A stretch of DNA of 64,000 nucleotides, taken from positions 74,143 to 138,142 of the forward strand of contig OZ248430.1 in NCBI GenBank assembly GCA_965234335.1. Reading direction: 5' to 3'. The stretch's first letter is position 1; every line of letters starts with the position of its first letter. Under the pieces are notes generated by a model. It was not told the origin of the DNA. It was given only the letters and a program-made list of their open reading frames with translations, and did not search any database. Shown here piece after piece: positions 17,889-25,848 of the stretch. The translations under genes were made by a program, and so were the position numbers. The DNA comes from Leadbetterella lacustris. GTDB taxonomy: Bacteria; Bacteroidota; Bacteroidia; Cytophagales; Spirosomataceae.

Positions 17889-18692
17889 ATGGAAATTACT
17901 GGCCTTTTTATTTATCCAATTAAATCCATGGGTGGTATTTCACTCAAAAGTTCTACTGTAGAAATGAGAGGACTGAAATACGATAGACGCTGGATGCTTG
18001 TCGATGAAAACAACCGTTTCTTGTCACAAAGGGAACAGCCTTTTTTGTCAAGGTTTTCGTTGGTACTAAATGATGAATTCTTCACCGTTACGAATAATTT
18101 AAACAACGAGCAAGTAAACATCCCATTAGAAAAAGTATCAGGTCAAAATAAAAAAGTACATGTTTGGGAGGATGAAGTACTTGCAACAGTTGTTCAGTCT
18201 GAAATAAGCATGTGGTTTAGTAATCAAATTGGACAAATGGTTGATTTGGTCTATCAGCCTAATGAATCAATTAGACCGGTCGATTCAAATCACACAATTA
18301 CCGGTGAAGAGCACAACAGCCTGTCTGACGGTTATCCCGTTCTTCTTATTAGTGAAGCCTCTTTGGAATTTATAAATTCGCATTGTCCAGAACGCATACC
18401 TATGGAAAGGTTTAGACCCAATATAGTTGTAAAAAATATCGAAGCTTTCGAAGAGGATAAACTCGAAAAGCTCAGCTTCAATGATGTAGTACTTTACGGA
18501 GTAAAACCCTGTGCAAGGTGTAATGTACCCAACTTAAATCCCGAAACTTTAACGTTCTCAAAGGAGCCTTCCTTGACCTTATCAAAAATCAGAAAGTTTG
18601 GCAACAAGATATTGTTTGGTCAGAACTTGGTGGTCCATAAAATTGGTAGAATTAATGTAGGAGATAAAAAATCAGATTTCGACTTGAGCTAA
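17889..18692 (+). CDS. MOSC domain-containing molybdenum cofactor-related protein
   Basis: This 267-residue protein has the YcbX/mARC arrangement. An N-terminal MOSC_N beta-barrel begins ITGLFIYPIKSMGGISL and includes LKYDRRWMLVDEN and FLSQREQP. The C-terminal MOSC domain has SDGYPVLLISEASLE, RFRPNIVV and KPCARCNVPNLNPET, where the conserved cysteine is the expected molybdenum cofactor ligand. Relatives reduce N-hydroxylated bases. No [2Fe-2S] ferredoxin domain follows, so electrons would come from another protein. ATG 17889 was chosen over a TTG eight codons upstream. Confidence 0.88.
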   Translation: MEITGLFIYPIKSMGGISLKSSTVEMRGLKYDRRWMLVDENNRFLSQREQPFLSRFSLVLNDEFFTVTNNLNNEQVNIPLEKVSGQNKKVHVWEDEVLATVVQSEISMWFSNQIGQMVDLVYQPNESIRPVDSNHTITGEEHNSLSDGYPVLLISEASLEFINSHCPERIPMERFRPNIVVKNIEAFEEDKLEKLSFNDVVLYGVKPCARCNVPNLNPETLTFSKEPSLTLSKIRKFGNKILFGQNLVVHKIGRINVGDKKSDFDLS

Positions 18693-18790
18693 TTAATTGG
18701 GTAACCTAAAGAAATATCGAATTAGAATTACAAGTTATAGATTACTTAGTTGTTCAGAACTATCCTGTGATTATTCGTTTCAATACTTTT

Positions 18791-18849
18791 GGTCCAAAAG
18801 TAAAATTATCTTATTTCGAAAAAATAAACTTTTACTTTCTGGTCCAAAA
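18791..18849. repeat. Hairpin flanked by GGTCCAAAA direct repeats
   Basis: GGTCCAAAA occurs at 18791-18799 and again at 18841-18849, exactly 50 bases apart. Between them is a hairpin with an outer stem AAAGTAAAA (18797-18805) / TTTTACTTT (18830-18838) and an inner stem TTATTT / AAATAA around CGAAA. The left copy is also the centre of a 17-base palindrome ACTTTTGG-T-CCAAAAGT. It has no T-run, so it is not a normal terminator. Confidence 0.6.
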
Positions 18850-18892
18850 TAAGTAAATTCTAAACTTTGAAATTCACTTTCGACACCTTATG

Positions 18893-18910
18893 AATTGATA
18901 TATATCAATT
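18893..18910. promoter_or_regulatory. Perfect palindrome matching the FNR/CRP-type consensus
   Basis: The 18-base palindrome AATTGATATATATCAATT contains TTGAT-N4-ATCAA, the FNR-type operator. It lies about 200 bases upstream of the putative small RNA promoter and 200 bases past the MOSC gene. Such AT-rich palindromes can arise by chance. Confidence 0.35.
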
Positions 18911-19101
18911 TGTTTTAAGTTTTTTTACTTAATATTTTTTTACAAAGAAGTGTTTATTTTAAAGTTGTAAATTTCATAGTGTTCTGAAAATGAGATATTT
19001 GTGTTCGAATTTATTGCGAAAAATATTATAAATTGAATTCTATCTTATGTAATTTTCCATCTTTTTGCGAAATTTTTGAATAAATGTTTTTGTTTTTATT
19101 T

Positions 19102-19129
19102 TTTGATTTAAAAAAAAGGATTACTTTTG
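19102..19129 (+). promoter_or_regulatory. Promoter of a putative small RNA
   Basis: TTTG (19102-19105) and TACTTTTG (19122-19129) are spaced by 16 bases, with an exact TAnnTTTG box. No protein gene follows on this strand until 21144, so the promoter appears to serve the short transcript that ends at 19246. Confidence 0.55.
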
Positions 19130-19135
19130 TAATGT

Positions 19136-19246
19136 CATCAGCAAAAGATAGATAATACAAGAGAAAAAATTAAGATATTAAAGATAAAAGTTGTGTGGAT
19201 TTAGTAGCGGGAAAGGCTGGAACATTTGTTCCAGTCCTTTTTTTTT
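19136..19246 (+). ncRNA. Putative small RNA of about 110 nt ending in an intrinsic terminator
   Basis: A promoter-like sequence (TTTG, TACTTTTG) predicts initiation near 19136. The transcript would have an A-rich, largely unstructured 5' part of about 65 bases, then GTTGTGTGGATTTAGTAGCG, and finally a terminator hairpin at 19215-19237 (CTGGAAC / GTTCCAG, extended by G-U and G-C pairs, loop ATTT). A run of nine T follows to 19246. No start codon with a sensible frame lies inside. It does not look like 6S, SRP, tmRNA or RNase P RNA by eye. The exact 5' end is inferred. Confidence 0.5.
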
Positions 19247-19540
19247 AGGTACAACCTACATCATTTCACCCACTCCAAAAAAAGTTCTTTTCAGAAAATT
19301 TCAATCTCGCTTTACTGGTTTTTTATTTGAAAGACTTTTCGGGAAATTGCTTTGTAGTTCAAAACGTTTTTTCTGCTATACAATTAGTTTATCAATAGGC
19401 TGAAAATCACATATTTTTTATGAAGAAACAGTATGTTCTCGTTTCCAAATTAAAAGCTTCCTGAAAATGAGACATCTATTACTAATTTTACGGACACACA
19501 AGGGAATGGTTAGTTCTTAGCGGCAAATTATAAGCATATA

Positions 19541-19574
19541 AAAAAAGACCCCTAAATTTCTTTAGGAGTCTTTT
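19541..19574 (-). terminator. Intrinsic terminator downstream of tRNA-Leu
   Basis: On the - strand the sequence is AAAAGACTCCTAAA, loop GAAA, TTTAGGGGTCTTTT with further T residues. The 14-base stem has one mismatch. It begins two bases past the tRNA 3' end. Confidence 0.85.
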
Positions 19575-19575
19575 G

Positions 19576-19659
19576 TACCCGGAGCCGGAGTCGAACCGGC
19601 ACGAGTGTAACCTCATTGGTGTTTGAGACCAACGCGTCTACCAATTCCGCCATCCGGGC
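19576..19659 (-). tRNA. tRNA-Leu (anticodon CAA)
   Basis: The cloverleaf can be folded by eye. The acceptor stem GCCCGGA pairs with TCCGGGT (G-U at the first pair), and the D arm lies in GGCGGAATTGGTAGACGC. The anticodon stem TTGGT/ACCAA has the loop CTCAAAC, giving anticodon CAA, which reads the leucine codon UUG. A variable arm GAGGTTACACTC is the long arm expected of tRNA-Leu, and the T arm is GCCGGTTCGACTCCGGC. The discriminator base is A and CCA is not encoded. Confidence 0.95.
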
Positions 19660-19774
19660 GTGTCTTCGTGTTGGGAGTGCAAAAGTAGAATATGATTTCT
19701 AAGACTCCAAGTTTTATAGCTTTATTTTTTTAAATATTTTTAAAAAAAATCTTCAAATCCCACTTCCAGGTGCT

Positions 19775-21016
19775 TTATTCGTATCTGAGAGATTCTATTG
19801 GGTCAAGTTTTGACGCTTTGTAAGCGGGGTAATAACCTGATAATAAACCGACTACTATGCACACCACCAAGCCAAGTAAAATCCAGTTCCAAGGCACCAC
19901 AAAACTACCACCACCAGTCATAAAAAATGACACCACATTGCCAGCCGCTATACCCAAAAACACCCCGGCAAGCCCACCAATGATACAAATCACTATAGCC
20001 TCTATCAAAAACTGAAGTCTTATTTTTGTTGGAGATGCTCCAAGAGCTTTTCTAATACCTATTTCACGCGTTCTTTCTGTTACTGATACCATCATGATGT
20101 TCATGAGAGCAATGGAAGCACCAAGAAGTGTTATGATTGATATACCGAAACCTCCTATTCTTAAATAACCTGTAACTTCATTGAGGTCGTTCAAAAGTGC
20201 GTCAGAACGTTCTATTTTAAAAGAATCATCATCATAAACTTTATCTCCTCTTACAATTCTCATTACCGAGGTAGCCTCTGCTAAAGTGTAGTCCAAGTTA
20301 ATGGCGTCCGGAACAGAGGTAGTGATTTGGTATGAAAAAACACCATTCTGATCAAAGTTTCTAGCAACCTCTAACGGTATAATCGTAACTCTATCATCAT
20401 CACCACCTGTTATACTTCCTTTCTTTTCTAACACACCCGCAATATTGAATTTCTCACCCATCAAAGTTATGTTTTTGCCGATTGGACTTTCTTCAGGGAA
20501 AAACTTCTGAGCTACTTCAAAACCTATTAGAACCATTTTGTTTGAATAGAATCTGTCGTTTTCAGATATATTTCTTCCTGATTGAATTTTATATCCCTTA
20601 AGGTTTAGATAGTTTTCATCTGCACCAACTACTATAATGTTCGGATTTGATTTCTCGGTTTCAAACTTAACAGTTTCGCCTTGGGAGGCAAAAGTATAAA
20701 TACTCACAATGGCCTTTGTTTTCTTTGCGAAATTTTCTTTGTAATCTAAAGCTTGACGAAAATAAATCGGCTTCGGTTGTTTTTTAACAATACCTCTCCG
20801 ACGTCGGCCATTATTTTGTTCTACTTTAATATCGAAGGTATTGACGCCAAGTCCTTCAAAGCTCTTATTTACTGACCCTTGCATGCCCTCAATAGCCGTT
20901 AGGATGCCCACCAACGACATTATACCAAATGTTATGATAGTGGCGGTTAGAACTGTTCTAAGCAAGTTGGATTTGATTGACCTTAGGCCTTCAGATATAT
21001 TCTCTTTTAAATTCAT
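19775..21016 (-). CDS. ABC transporter permease of the MacB/FtsX type
   Basis: This 413-residue protein has the MacB permease layout: a first membrane helix at about residues 20-42 (LRTVLTATIITFGIMSLVGI), a large periplasmic MacB_PCD domain to about 280, then three helices in the C-terminal FtsX domain. The FtsX signature MVSVTERTREIGIRKALGAS is intact. Such proteins work with an ATPase and often an outer-membrane partner to export peptides, lipoproteins or drugs by mechanotransmission. No ATPase gene is adjacent, so the partner must be encoded elsewhere. Confidence 0.9.
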   Translation of the reverse strand: MNLKENISEGLRSIKSNLLRTVLTATIITFGIMSLVGILTAIEGMQGSVNKSFEGLGVNTFDIKVEQNNGRRRRGIVKKQPKPIYFRQALDYKENFAKKTKAIVSIYTFASQGETVKFETEKSNPNIIVVGADENYLNLKGYKIQSGRNISENDRFYSNKMVLIGFEVAQKFFPEESPIGKNITLMGEKFNIAGVLEKKGSITGGDDDRVTIIPLEVARNFDQNGVFSYQITTSVPDAINLDYTLAEATSVMRIVRGDKVYDDDSFKIERSDALLNDLNEVTGYLRIGGFGISIITLLGASIALMNIMMVSVTERTREIGIRKALGASPTKIRLQFLIEAIVICIIGGLAGVFLGIAAGNVVSFFMTGGGSFVVPWNWILLGLVVCIVVGLLSGYYPAYKASKLDPIESLRYE

Positions 21017-21143
21017 ATTTTTGGTCTAAAACTTTGGAAATATTTTTGAATAAAGGCTATTCAAATGCAAACAAAAACAATAAATCTAAGGTATTTTTGT
21101 TTTTAATGCAAATTACAATATTCGTAAATAATTAAACAAGCCA

Positions 21144-22406
21144 ATGAGGAAAGCCATTTTGCCGTTTATCATTTTTTTGACATTCACGAGTCGAATTTTC
21201 GCAAATCAGGTATTTATTCCGATGGACGAAAGTCAAAAGAACCATCTAAAAGCCTATGGATTGGCGTTTTGGGTATTGAAAAACTATGATACCGAAATTG
21301 ATTGGTTACTTAATTATCGTGGCGGAAGTTTTATGTTTTCTGCCAGCCAATCTTTTATAAACGAATGTGTAATTAGGGGAATAAGTTATGATGTTATCTC
21401 AGAGGCTGAGGCAGTTGGTATTATAAAACTTGTCAAAAATCCAGATGTCAACATGGATGCAGTCAAGCTTCAGAAAGCACCAAAAATTGCGGTTTATACT
21501 CCCAAAAGTGCTCAACCTTGGGACGATGCCGTTACCCTGGCTCTTAATTATGCTGAAATTAGCTTTGATAAAGTCTATGACGATGAAGTAATGAGCGGTA
21601 AACTGCCAGAGTATGATTGGTTACATTTACATCACGAAGATTTTACTGGTCAGTATGGAAAGTTTATTCGTATGAAAAGTGCGTCTTGGTATCAGGAGCA
21701 AAAACGCGAAGTAGAGAGCATAGCAAAGAAGTTTGGATATTCAAAAGCCTCAGAACTGAAAGGTGCGGTAGCAAAAAAGGTAAGTGAATTTGTGTTGGGA
21801 GGTGGGTATATGTTTGCTATGTGCAATGCTACAGACACCTATGAGGTTGCTTTGGCAGCACAAGGTATTGACATTGTGGAGTCTGTTTATGACGGCGACG
21901 GCTCTGATCCCCAAGCTAACTCTAAACTCAATTATAACAGAACTTTTGCCTTTAAAAATTTCACTTTGGAACCCGACCCCTACGAAGTGGAGTTTTCGGA
22001 CATTGATAATCAGCCAGGGGATAGAGGAGTCTCGGAGTCGAATGACTATTTCACGTTATTCGAATTTTCGGCCAAATATGACCCAGTACCAACTATGCTG
22101 ACACAAAACCATCAAAATCTTATCAAAGGATTTATGGGTCAAACAACCGCGTTTAAGAAACAATATATAAAATCGGAGGTATTGGTTTTGGCTGAAAATA
22201 GACTATCAAATGAGGCAAGATATATCCATGGAACTGCAGGGAAGGGTTTTTTTACCTATTATGGAGGTCATGATCCTGAGGATTATCAACATTTGGTAAA
22301 TGAAGAGCCGACTGACCTAAACTTACATCCCAATTCAGCAGGTTATAGACTTATACTTAATAATGTTTTGTTTCCGGCTGCTAAGAAGAAGAAGCTTAAA
22401 ACGTAA
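21144..22406 (+). CDS. Conserved secreted Bacteroidetes protein of unknown function
   Basis: This 420-residue protein has an N-terminal signal peptide (hydrophobic residues 6-20, then IFANQ). The mature protein has long conserved-looking blocks: IPMDESQKNHLKAYGLAFW, DWLLNYRGGSFMF, APKIAVYTPKSAQPWDD, YDWLHLHHEDFTGQYG, GGGYMFAMCNATDT, and a C-terminal GKGFFTYYGGHDPEDYQH. Similar proteins are sometimes labelled asparagine synthetase B in databases, but no glutaminase or ATP-pyrophosphatase motif of that enzyme is present. The HHEDF and GGHDPED clusters could bind metal. The overall pattern, with a GATase-like GGGYMFA turn, hints at the same fold class as DUF4159, but this is only an impression. 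Confidence 0.75.
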   Translation: MRKAILPFIIFLTFTSRIFANQVFIPMDESQKNHLKAYGLAFWVLKNYDTEIDWLLNYRGGSFMFSASQSFINECVIRGISYDVISEAEAVGIIKLVKNPDVNMDAVKLQKAPKIAVYTPKSAQPWDDAVTLALNYAEISFDKVYDDEVMSGKLPEYDWLHLHHEDFTGQYGKFIRMKSASWYQEQKREVESIAKKFGYSKASELKGAVAKKVSEFVLGGGYMFAMCNATDTYEVALAAQGIDIVESVYDGDGSDPQANSKLNYNRTFAFKNFTLEPDPYEVEFSDIDNQPGDRGVSESNDYFTLFEFSAKYDPVPTMLTQNHQNLIKGFMGQTTAFKKQYIKSEVLVLAENRLSNEARYIHGTAGKGFFTYYGGHDPEDYQHLVNEEPTDLNLHPNSAGYRLILNNVLFPAAKKKKLKT

Positions 22407-22462
22407 TTTTCGATTTCTGTTGATTGAATATTTTAACTTTAGGTGTTTTGCAAAGTATTACA

Positions 22463-22741
22463 TTATTTTTTATCGGAATGACCCAAGTTTTTGTCTGGGG
22501 CTATTAAATCTCTGATTAACTGCTTGATTACTTTGGGTTCTGCGAAACCGCCATAAGTTTTTCGGTCGAAGACAATGCTGTCTTCGACCGAAATTATAAA
22601 ACTACCAGATGAAGGGCTAGGTTTGAGACTCATTTCTTCAATCTCATCCTCAAAAGTCACCAGCAATTCCTGAGCAAGCCATGCCGCACGCATCATCCAG
22701 TTACACTTGGGGCAATATTCTATAGTTATTTTATATTTCAT
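22463..22741 (-). CDS. SelT/SelW/SelH family thioredoxin-like protein (Rdx family)
   Basis: This small 92-residue protein carries a redox motif CPKC at Cys10/Cys13 in ITIEYCPKCNWMMRAAWLAQELL, the usual opening of bacterial Rdx proteins. Later come GSFIISVEDSIVFDRKTYGGF and KQLIRDLI, matching the family's strand-helix ending. The role in bacteria is undefined, presumably thiol redox chemistry. The coding sequence contains a perfect 15-base inverted repeat at 22560-22593. ATG 22741 lies 71 bases after the preceding large gene. Confidence 0.88.
   Translation of the reverse strand: MKYKITIEYCPKCNWMMRAAWLAQELLVTFEDEIEEMSLKPSPSSGSFIISVEDSIVFDRKTYGGFAEPKVIKQLIRDLIAPDKNLGHSDKK
22560..22593. repeat. 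Perfect 15-base hairpin inside the Rdx gene
   Basis: TTTCGGTCGAAGACA (22560-22574) and its exact reverse complement (22579-22593) are separated by ATGC. The repeat falls within codons for SVEDSIVFDRK. It lacks a T-run, and it would form a very stable stem in mRNA or single-stranded DNA. Confidence 0.8.
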
Positions 22742-22812
22742 TTAGATATTCCTAAAAATAGATGTATCTGAAAAATCTAATCAAAAACGATATTCTGTTG
22801 ATATATTTTCTT

Positions 22813-25800
22813 TTATTTCAAAGTTTCCATATAAGCTACTATATTTCTCAATTCTGATTCATTTAGGGCAAATTTTGGCATGAGAGACACAGCTTTTTGC
22901 TCAATTTTAGAAACATCTTTGAGTTTAAGAATATTTAAGTTGGCACTTCCTGGATATTTTACCATGAGGTCTATCTCCGTTTTTGAGGTCACTATTGCCT
23001 GTATAACATCGCCATTTTTCATGGTAATTTCTTGTGTTTCATAACCAAAACCTATGCCTTCGCTTGGGTTAATAACAGCATTAAGAAGTCCTTGCTTACT
23101 TAGTTTATTTCCAATTAATGATAATGACGGTCCAAAATCAATTCCTGTGTTTTTGACCACATGACAAGATATGCAATAGGTCCCGAAAACTTCTTTACCA
23201 GCCACTTGATCTCCGCTTGCTTTTAAAATGTTATCAATATTGATGGTTTGACCACCCGCAGTTGCAATAATTTTGTTCACTTCGTTTCTGATATCTCCAT
23301 GCCAAGTGCGTTTCAAAATCATTAAGGCTGTTTCTATGTATTCTGTGGGTATTTTTTTTGCTTTGAATTCTTCCCAAAGTAGTGCTTCTGATTCCCAACC
23401 ACCCATTTCGTTGAGGGCTAACAATCGTAACTCCTCTTTGTATTTAGGATTTCCGTATATTTTTACTAGTTCCTTGGCAATGGTCACGTTGTCTACATTT
23501 CCATATTTATCAATGGCATTTTTTACATTTTTTGGATTTTTAAGCTCTAGTAATAAGCCTTTTGTGCCGTGTAATTTCACATTTACCCTTCCCGCCTCCG
23601 ATGCTACCTGCCTGTCTGTTGAATTCAAAGTCAAATTATGTAAACGGGCAAATTGCGTTTTAACACTAAATTTGTCTACAAGGTCAATAAAATCTAGATC
23701 ATTTTTTATTCCTGTCAAAAGCTTTGGAAACTCTAACTTGAAGCTTGCATTGTTCTGAATAGTGGCCTGGTCCAGAAGTTTGAAAATTGTTACTTTTTCT
23801 AAGTCGGCTTTTGCGTTCTTTATTAAACCGAAAAGTACATCATTTTTGCCAGCTCCTTTTTGGAAATCAAAAGCTCTGTAGTATTTCCATTTTGACTCGA
23901 GGGGCTCATTTTGAATAATTTCGGCAAGATATTCCATTGTATTAGTGCCTCTACTTCTCCAAACCAATTCTTTAATATGCGGCTTTTGTAGCCAATTTTG
24001 ACCTTCTTTGGCTTTCAGAAGTTCAAGCGAATGGTCCCAGTCTTGGTTTGCAGCTATTCCAAGAGCCTCTAAAAACCAACGGTCATTTCCTTTATATTCC
24101 GAAGCTAATTTTGCCCAAATATCGGCGTAGTTTTTGTGTCGCAAAGCCAGGGCAATCTCTCTGCGTACTTGTATGGATGGATCGGCTGACATTTCTTTCA
24201 AAAACTCATAAGGATTCTTAAAATACTGCCGTGCCATTCTAACAGACAAAACTCTCAAATCCTCGTTTGAACTTTCAGCGGCGTGATTTACCCAAAGGCT
24301 ATTTTGTTCGGCCATTAGCCAATAGGCACGAGCGGCCATGTTCGGTTTTGCTGATTGTATCAAGTCTTTGAGCGAACTTTCAGCTTTCGAACCCATGTTT
24401 TTTAAAGAATTAAAAGCCAGGTATCGAACCGCTTGATTAGGACTTTGAAGGGCCTGGGCAGCTCCTGAAGCCGTAGAATAGTCATAAGTTGGTATTTTAT
24501 ATTTTACACCTTTGGGAGCTATTCTATAAATTCGGCCTCTGAGTGAATCGCCCATTGCATGTCCACCAACACCGGGATCATACCAATCTGACACAAACAA
24601 AGAGCCGTCTGGAGCCACTGTAATGTCTGAAGGGCGGAACCATTTATCTCTTTTTGAGCCGTCTAAAATATTCAAGACCGAGGCTGAAAATCCCGCACCA
24701 CTTTTAACAGTCGGATATGCCCGTACAATATTTGGGCCAGCGTCGCAATGAATAATTTGGTTTTGGTATTTTGCAGGTAGGAGTGAGCCCTCATAATAAA
24801 TAATACCGGTTGGAGAGCCTGCATAAGTTTGGAGTAAATTTGGTACAACACCCGGGTCATTGAGGTGCCAATGTTTTTTATAAACTGAATCCTCCATGTT
24901 GGTACGTCTAACACGCCAGTCGGCTCCAGTCATTTCGTCTTTGAAGCCATAGTTGCCATAATCCATGACATAGTTGATTCTTGTACTTCTGTTGCCGTCG
25001 TCATCGTTATCCGACTGCCACATTTTTCCATAGCTATCAAGGGCAAGTTCATAATTGTTTCTAAAGTTCCACGCCAATGCTTCAAGGTTGGTGCCGTCTT
25101 CGTTTGCTCTGAATACCATACCTTCGCGGTATGGCTTGCCGTCGCCAGTTATGACCTGTTTTTTATCGTCAAGAAAAGACTTACCCTCTTTGGAGATGAG
25201 TGTATTTCCTGAGTTTCCGAAGTTAAAATAAAGTTTTCCGTCAGGTCCGAACACAAAGGCGTGCATACCGTGGTCGTGTTGCGTACCACCAATGCCTGAG
25301 AATAAAATTTCCTTTTTGTCGGGAATATCATCGCCGTCTTCGTCTGTGAAAACAAACACATTTGGACTACAAGAAACGTAAACTTTGTTTCCTAAAACTG
25401 CAATTCCAAGGGCTGCATTGATGTCTTCTCCTTGATAAAATACTTTAGATTTATCAGCTTTCCCGTCGTTGTCGGTGTCTTCCATAATCAAAATCCTGTC
25501 GCCTTTGGCGTTGTAAGGATTTCGTGGATTGAGGGTGTTTCTGTAATTGTAAGCTTCACATATCCAAATTCTGCCTTTAGCGTCAATGTCCATATTAGTG
25601 GGGTTGGACATCATGGGTTCAGAAGCAAAAAGGCTGATTTCGAGCTCAGGGTCTAGTAATTCTATGCCGTCTATCGCATGTTCGACACTTCTTTTTTGGG
25701 AGTCCGTTAGTTTAACATAATCTTCAGCAGAGAGTGGTGCTTTTTGGTCAGACAAAAATGAACATAGCGAAAACGCCAACAAAATGGTAATTCTTTTCAT
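22813..25800 (-). CDS. PVC-type beta-propeller/HEAT protein with C-terminal cytochrome c domain
   Basis: This 995-residue exported protein starts with a signal sequence (residues 1-14). An N-terminal propeller-like domain at about 40-430 has LDPELEISLFASEP, PTNMDIDAKGRIWICEAYNYR and VAPDGSLFVSDWYDPGVGGH. Acidic DTDNDGKADK and DEDGDDIPDK loops could bind calcium. A HEAT-repeat region covers about 450-840. The C-terminal mono-haem cytochrome c domain has CISCH near residue 874 and a candidate Met ligand in LMPKFALNE. Related proteins occur in Planctomycetes and Cytophagales and are presumed periplasmic sugar or polyol dehydrogenases, though the substrate is not known. It shares its propeller type with the gene at 55128. 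Confidence 0.88.
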   Translation of the reverse strand: MKRITILLAFSLCSFLSDQKAPLSAEDYVKLTDSQKRSVEHAIDGIELLDPELEISLFASEPMMSNPTNMDIDAKGRIWICEAYNYRNTLNPRNPYNAKGDRILIMEDTDNDGKADKSKVFYQGEDINAALGIAVLGNKVYVSCSPNVFVFTDEDGDDIPDKKEILFSGIGGTQHDHGMHAFVFGPDGKLYFNFGNSGNTLISKEGKSFLDDKKQVITGDGKPYREGMVFRANEDGTNLEALAWNFRNNYELALDSYGKMWQSDNDDDGNRSTRINYVMDYGNYGFKDEMTGADWRVRRTNMEDSVYKKHWHLNDPGVVPNLLQTYAGSPTGIIYYEGSLLPAKYQNQIIHCDAGPNIVRAYPTVKSGAGFSASVLNILDGSKRDKWFRPSDITVAPDGSLFVSDWYDPGVGGHAMGDSLRGRIYRIAPKGVKYKIPTYDYSTASGAAQALQSPNQAVRYLAFNSLKNMGSKAESSLKDLIQSAKPNMAARAYWLMAEQNSLWVNHAAESSNEDLRVLSVRMARQYFKNPYEFLKEMSADPSIQVRREIALALRHKNYADIWAKLASEYKGNDRWFLEALGIAANQDWDHSLELLKAKEGQNWLQKPHIKELVWRSRGTNTMEYLAEIIQNEPLESKWKYYRAFDFQKGAGKNDVLFGLIKNAKADLEKVTIFKLLDQATIQNNASFKLEFPKLLTGIKNDLDFIDLVDKFSVKTQFARLHNLTLNSTDRQVASEAGRVNVKLHGTKGLLLELKNPKNVKNAIDKYGNVDNVTIAKELVKIYGNPKYKEELRLLALNEMGGWESEALLWEEFKAKKIPTEYIETALMILKRTWHGDIRNEVNKIIATAGGQTINIDNILKASGDQVAGKEVFGTYCISCHVVKNTGIDFGPSLSLIGNKLSKQGLLNAVINPSEGIGFGYETQEITMKNGDVIQAIVTSKTEIDLMVKYPGSANLNILKLKDVSKIEQKAVSLMPKFALNESELRNIVAYMETLK

Positions 25801-25848
25801 AAAGGTTGAATATTAAATACTTAAACAAATAACCAATAAAAACTGATA

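Larger units (their letters stand above)
18693..19101. other. Intergenic stretch without a protein gene
   Basis: No plausible coding frame was seen in these 409 bases. They are very AT-rich and hold the repeat-flanked hairpin (18791-18849), an FNR-type palindrome (18893-18910) and one copy of a CTGAAAATGAGA-containing sequence (18984) that recurs at 19461. The region leads into the putative small RNA promoter. Confidence 0.6.

Noticed and set aside
19191..19403. 70-codon frame starting inside the small RNA region
   Set aside because: It begins at a TTG, runs through the small RNA terminator, and encodes no recognisable protein.
21144..22406. Asparagine synthetase B as product of this gene
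   Set aside because: No N-terminal catalytic Cys, no glutaminase motif and no ATP-pyrophosphatase motif; it is an exported protein.
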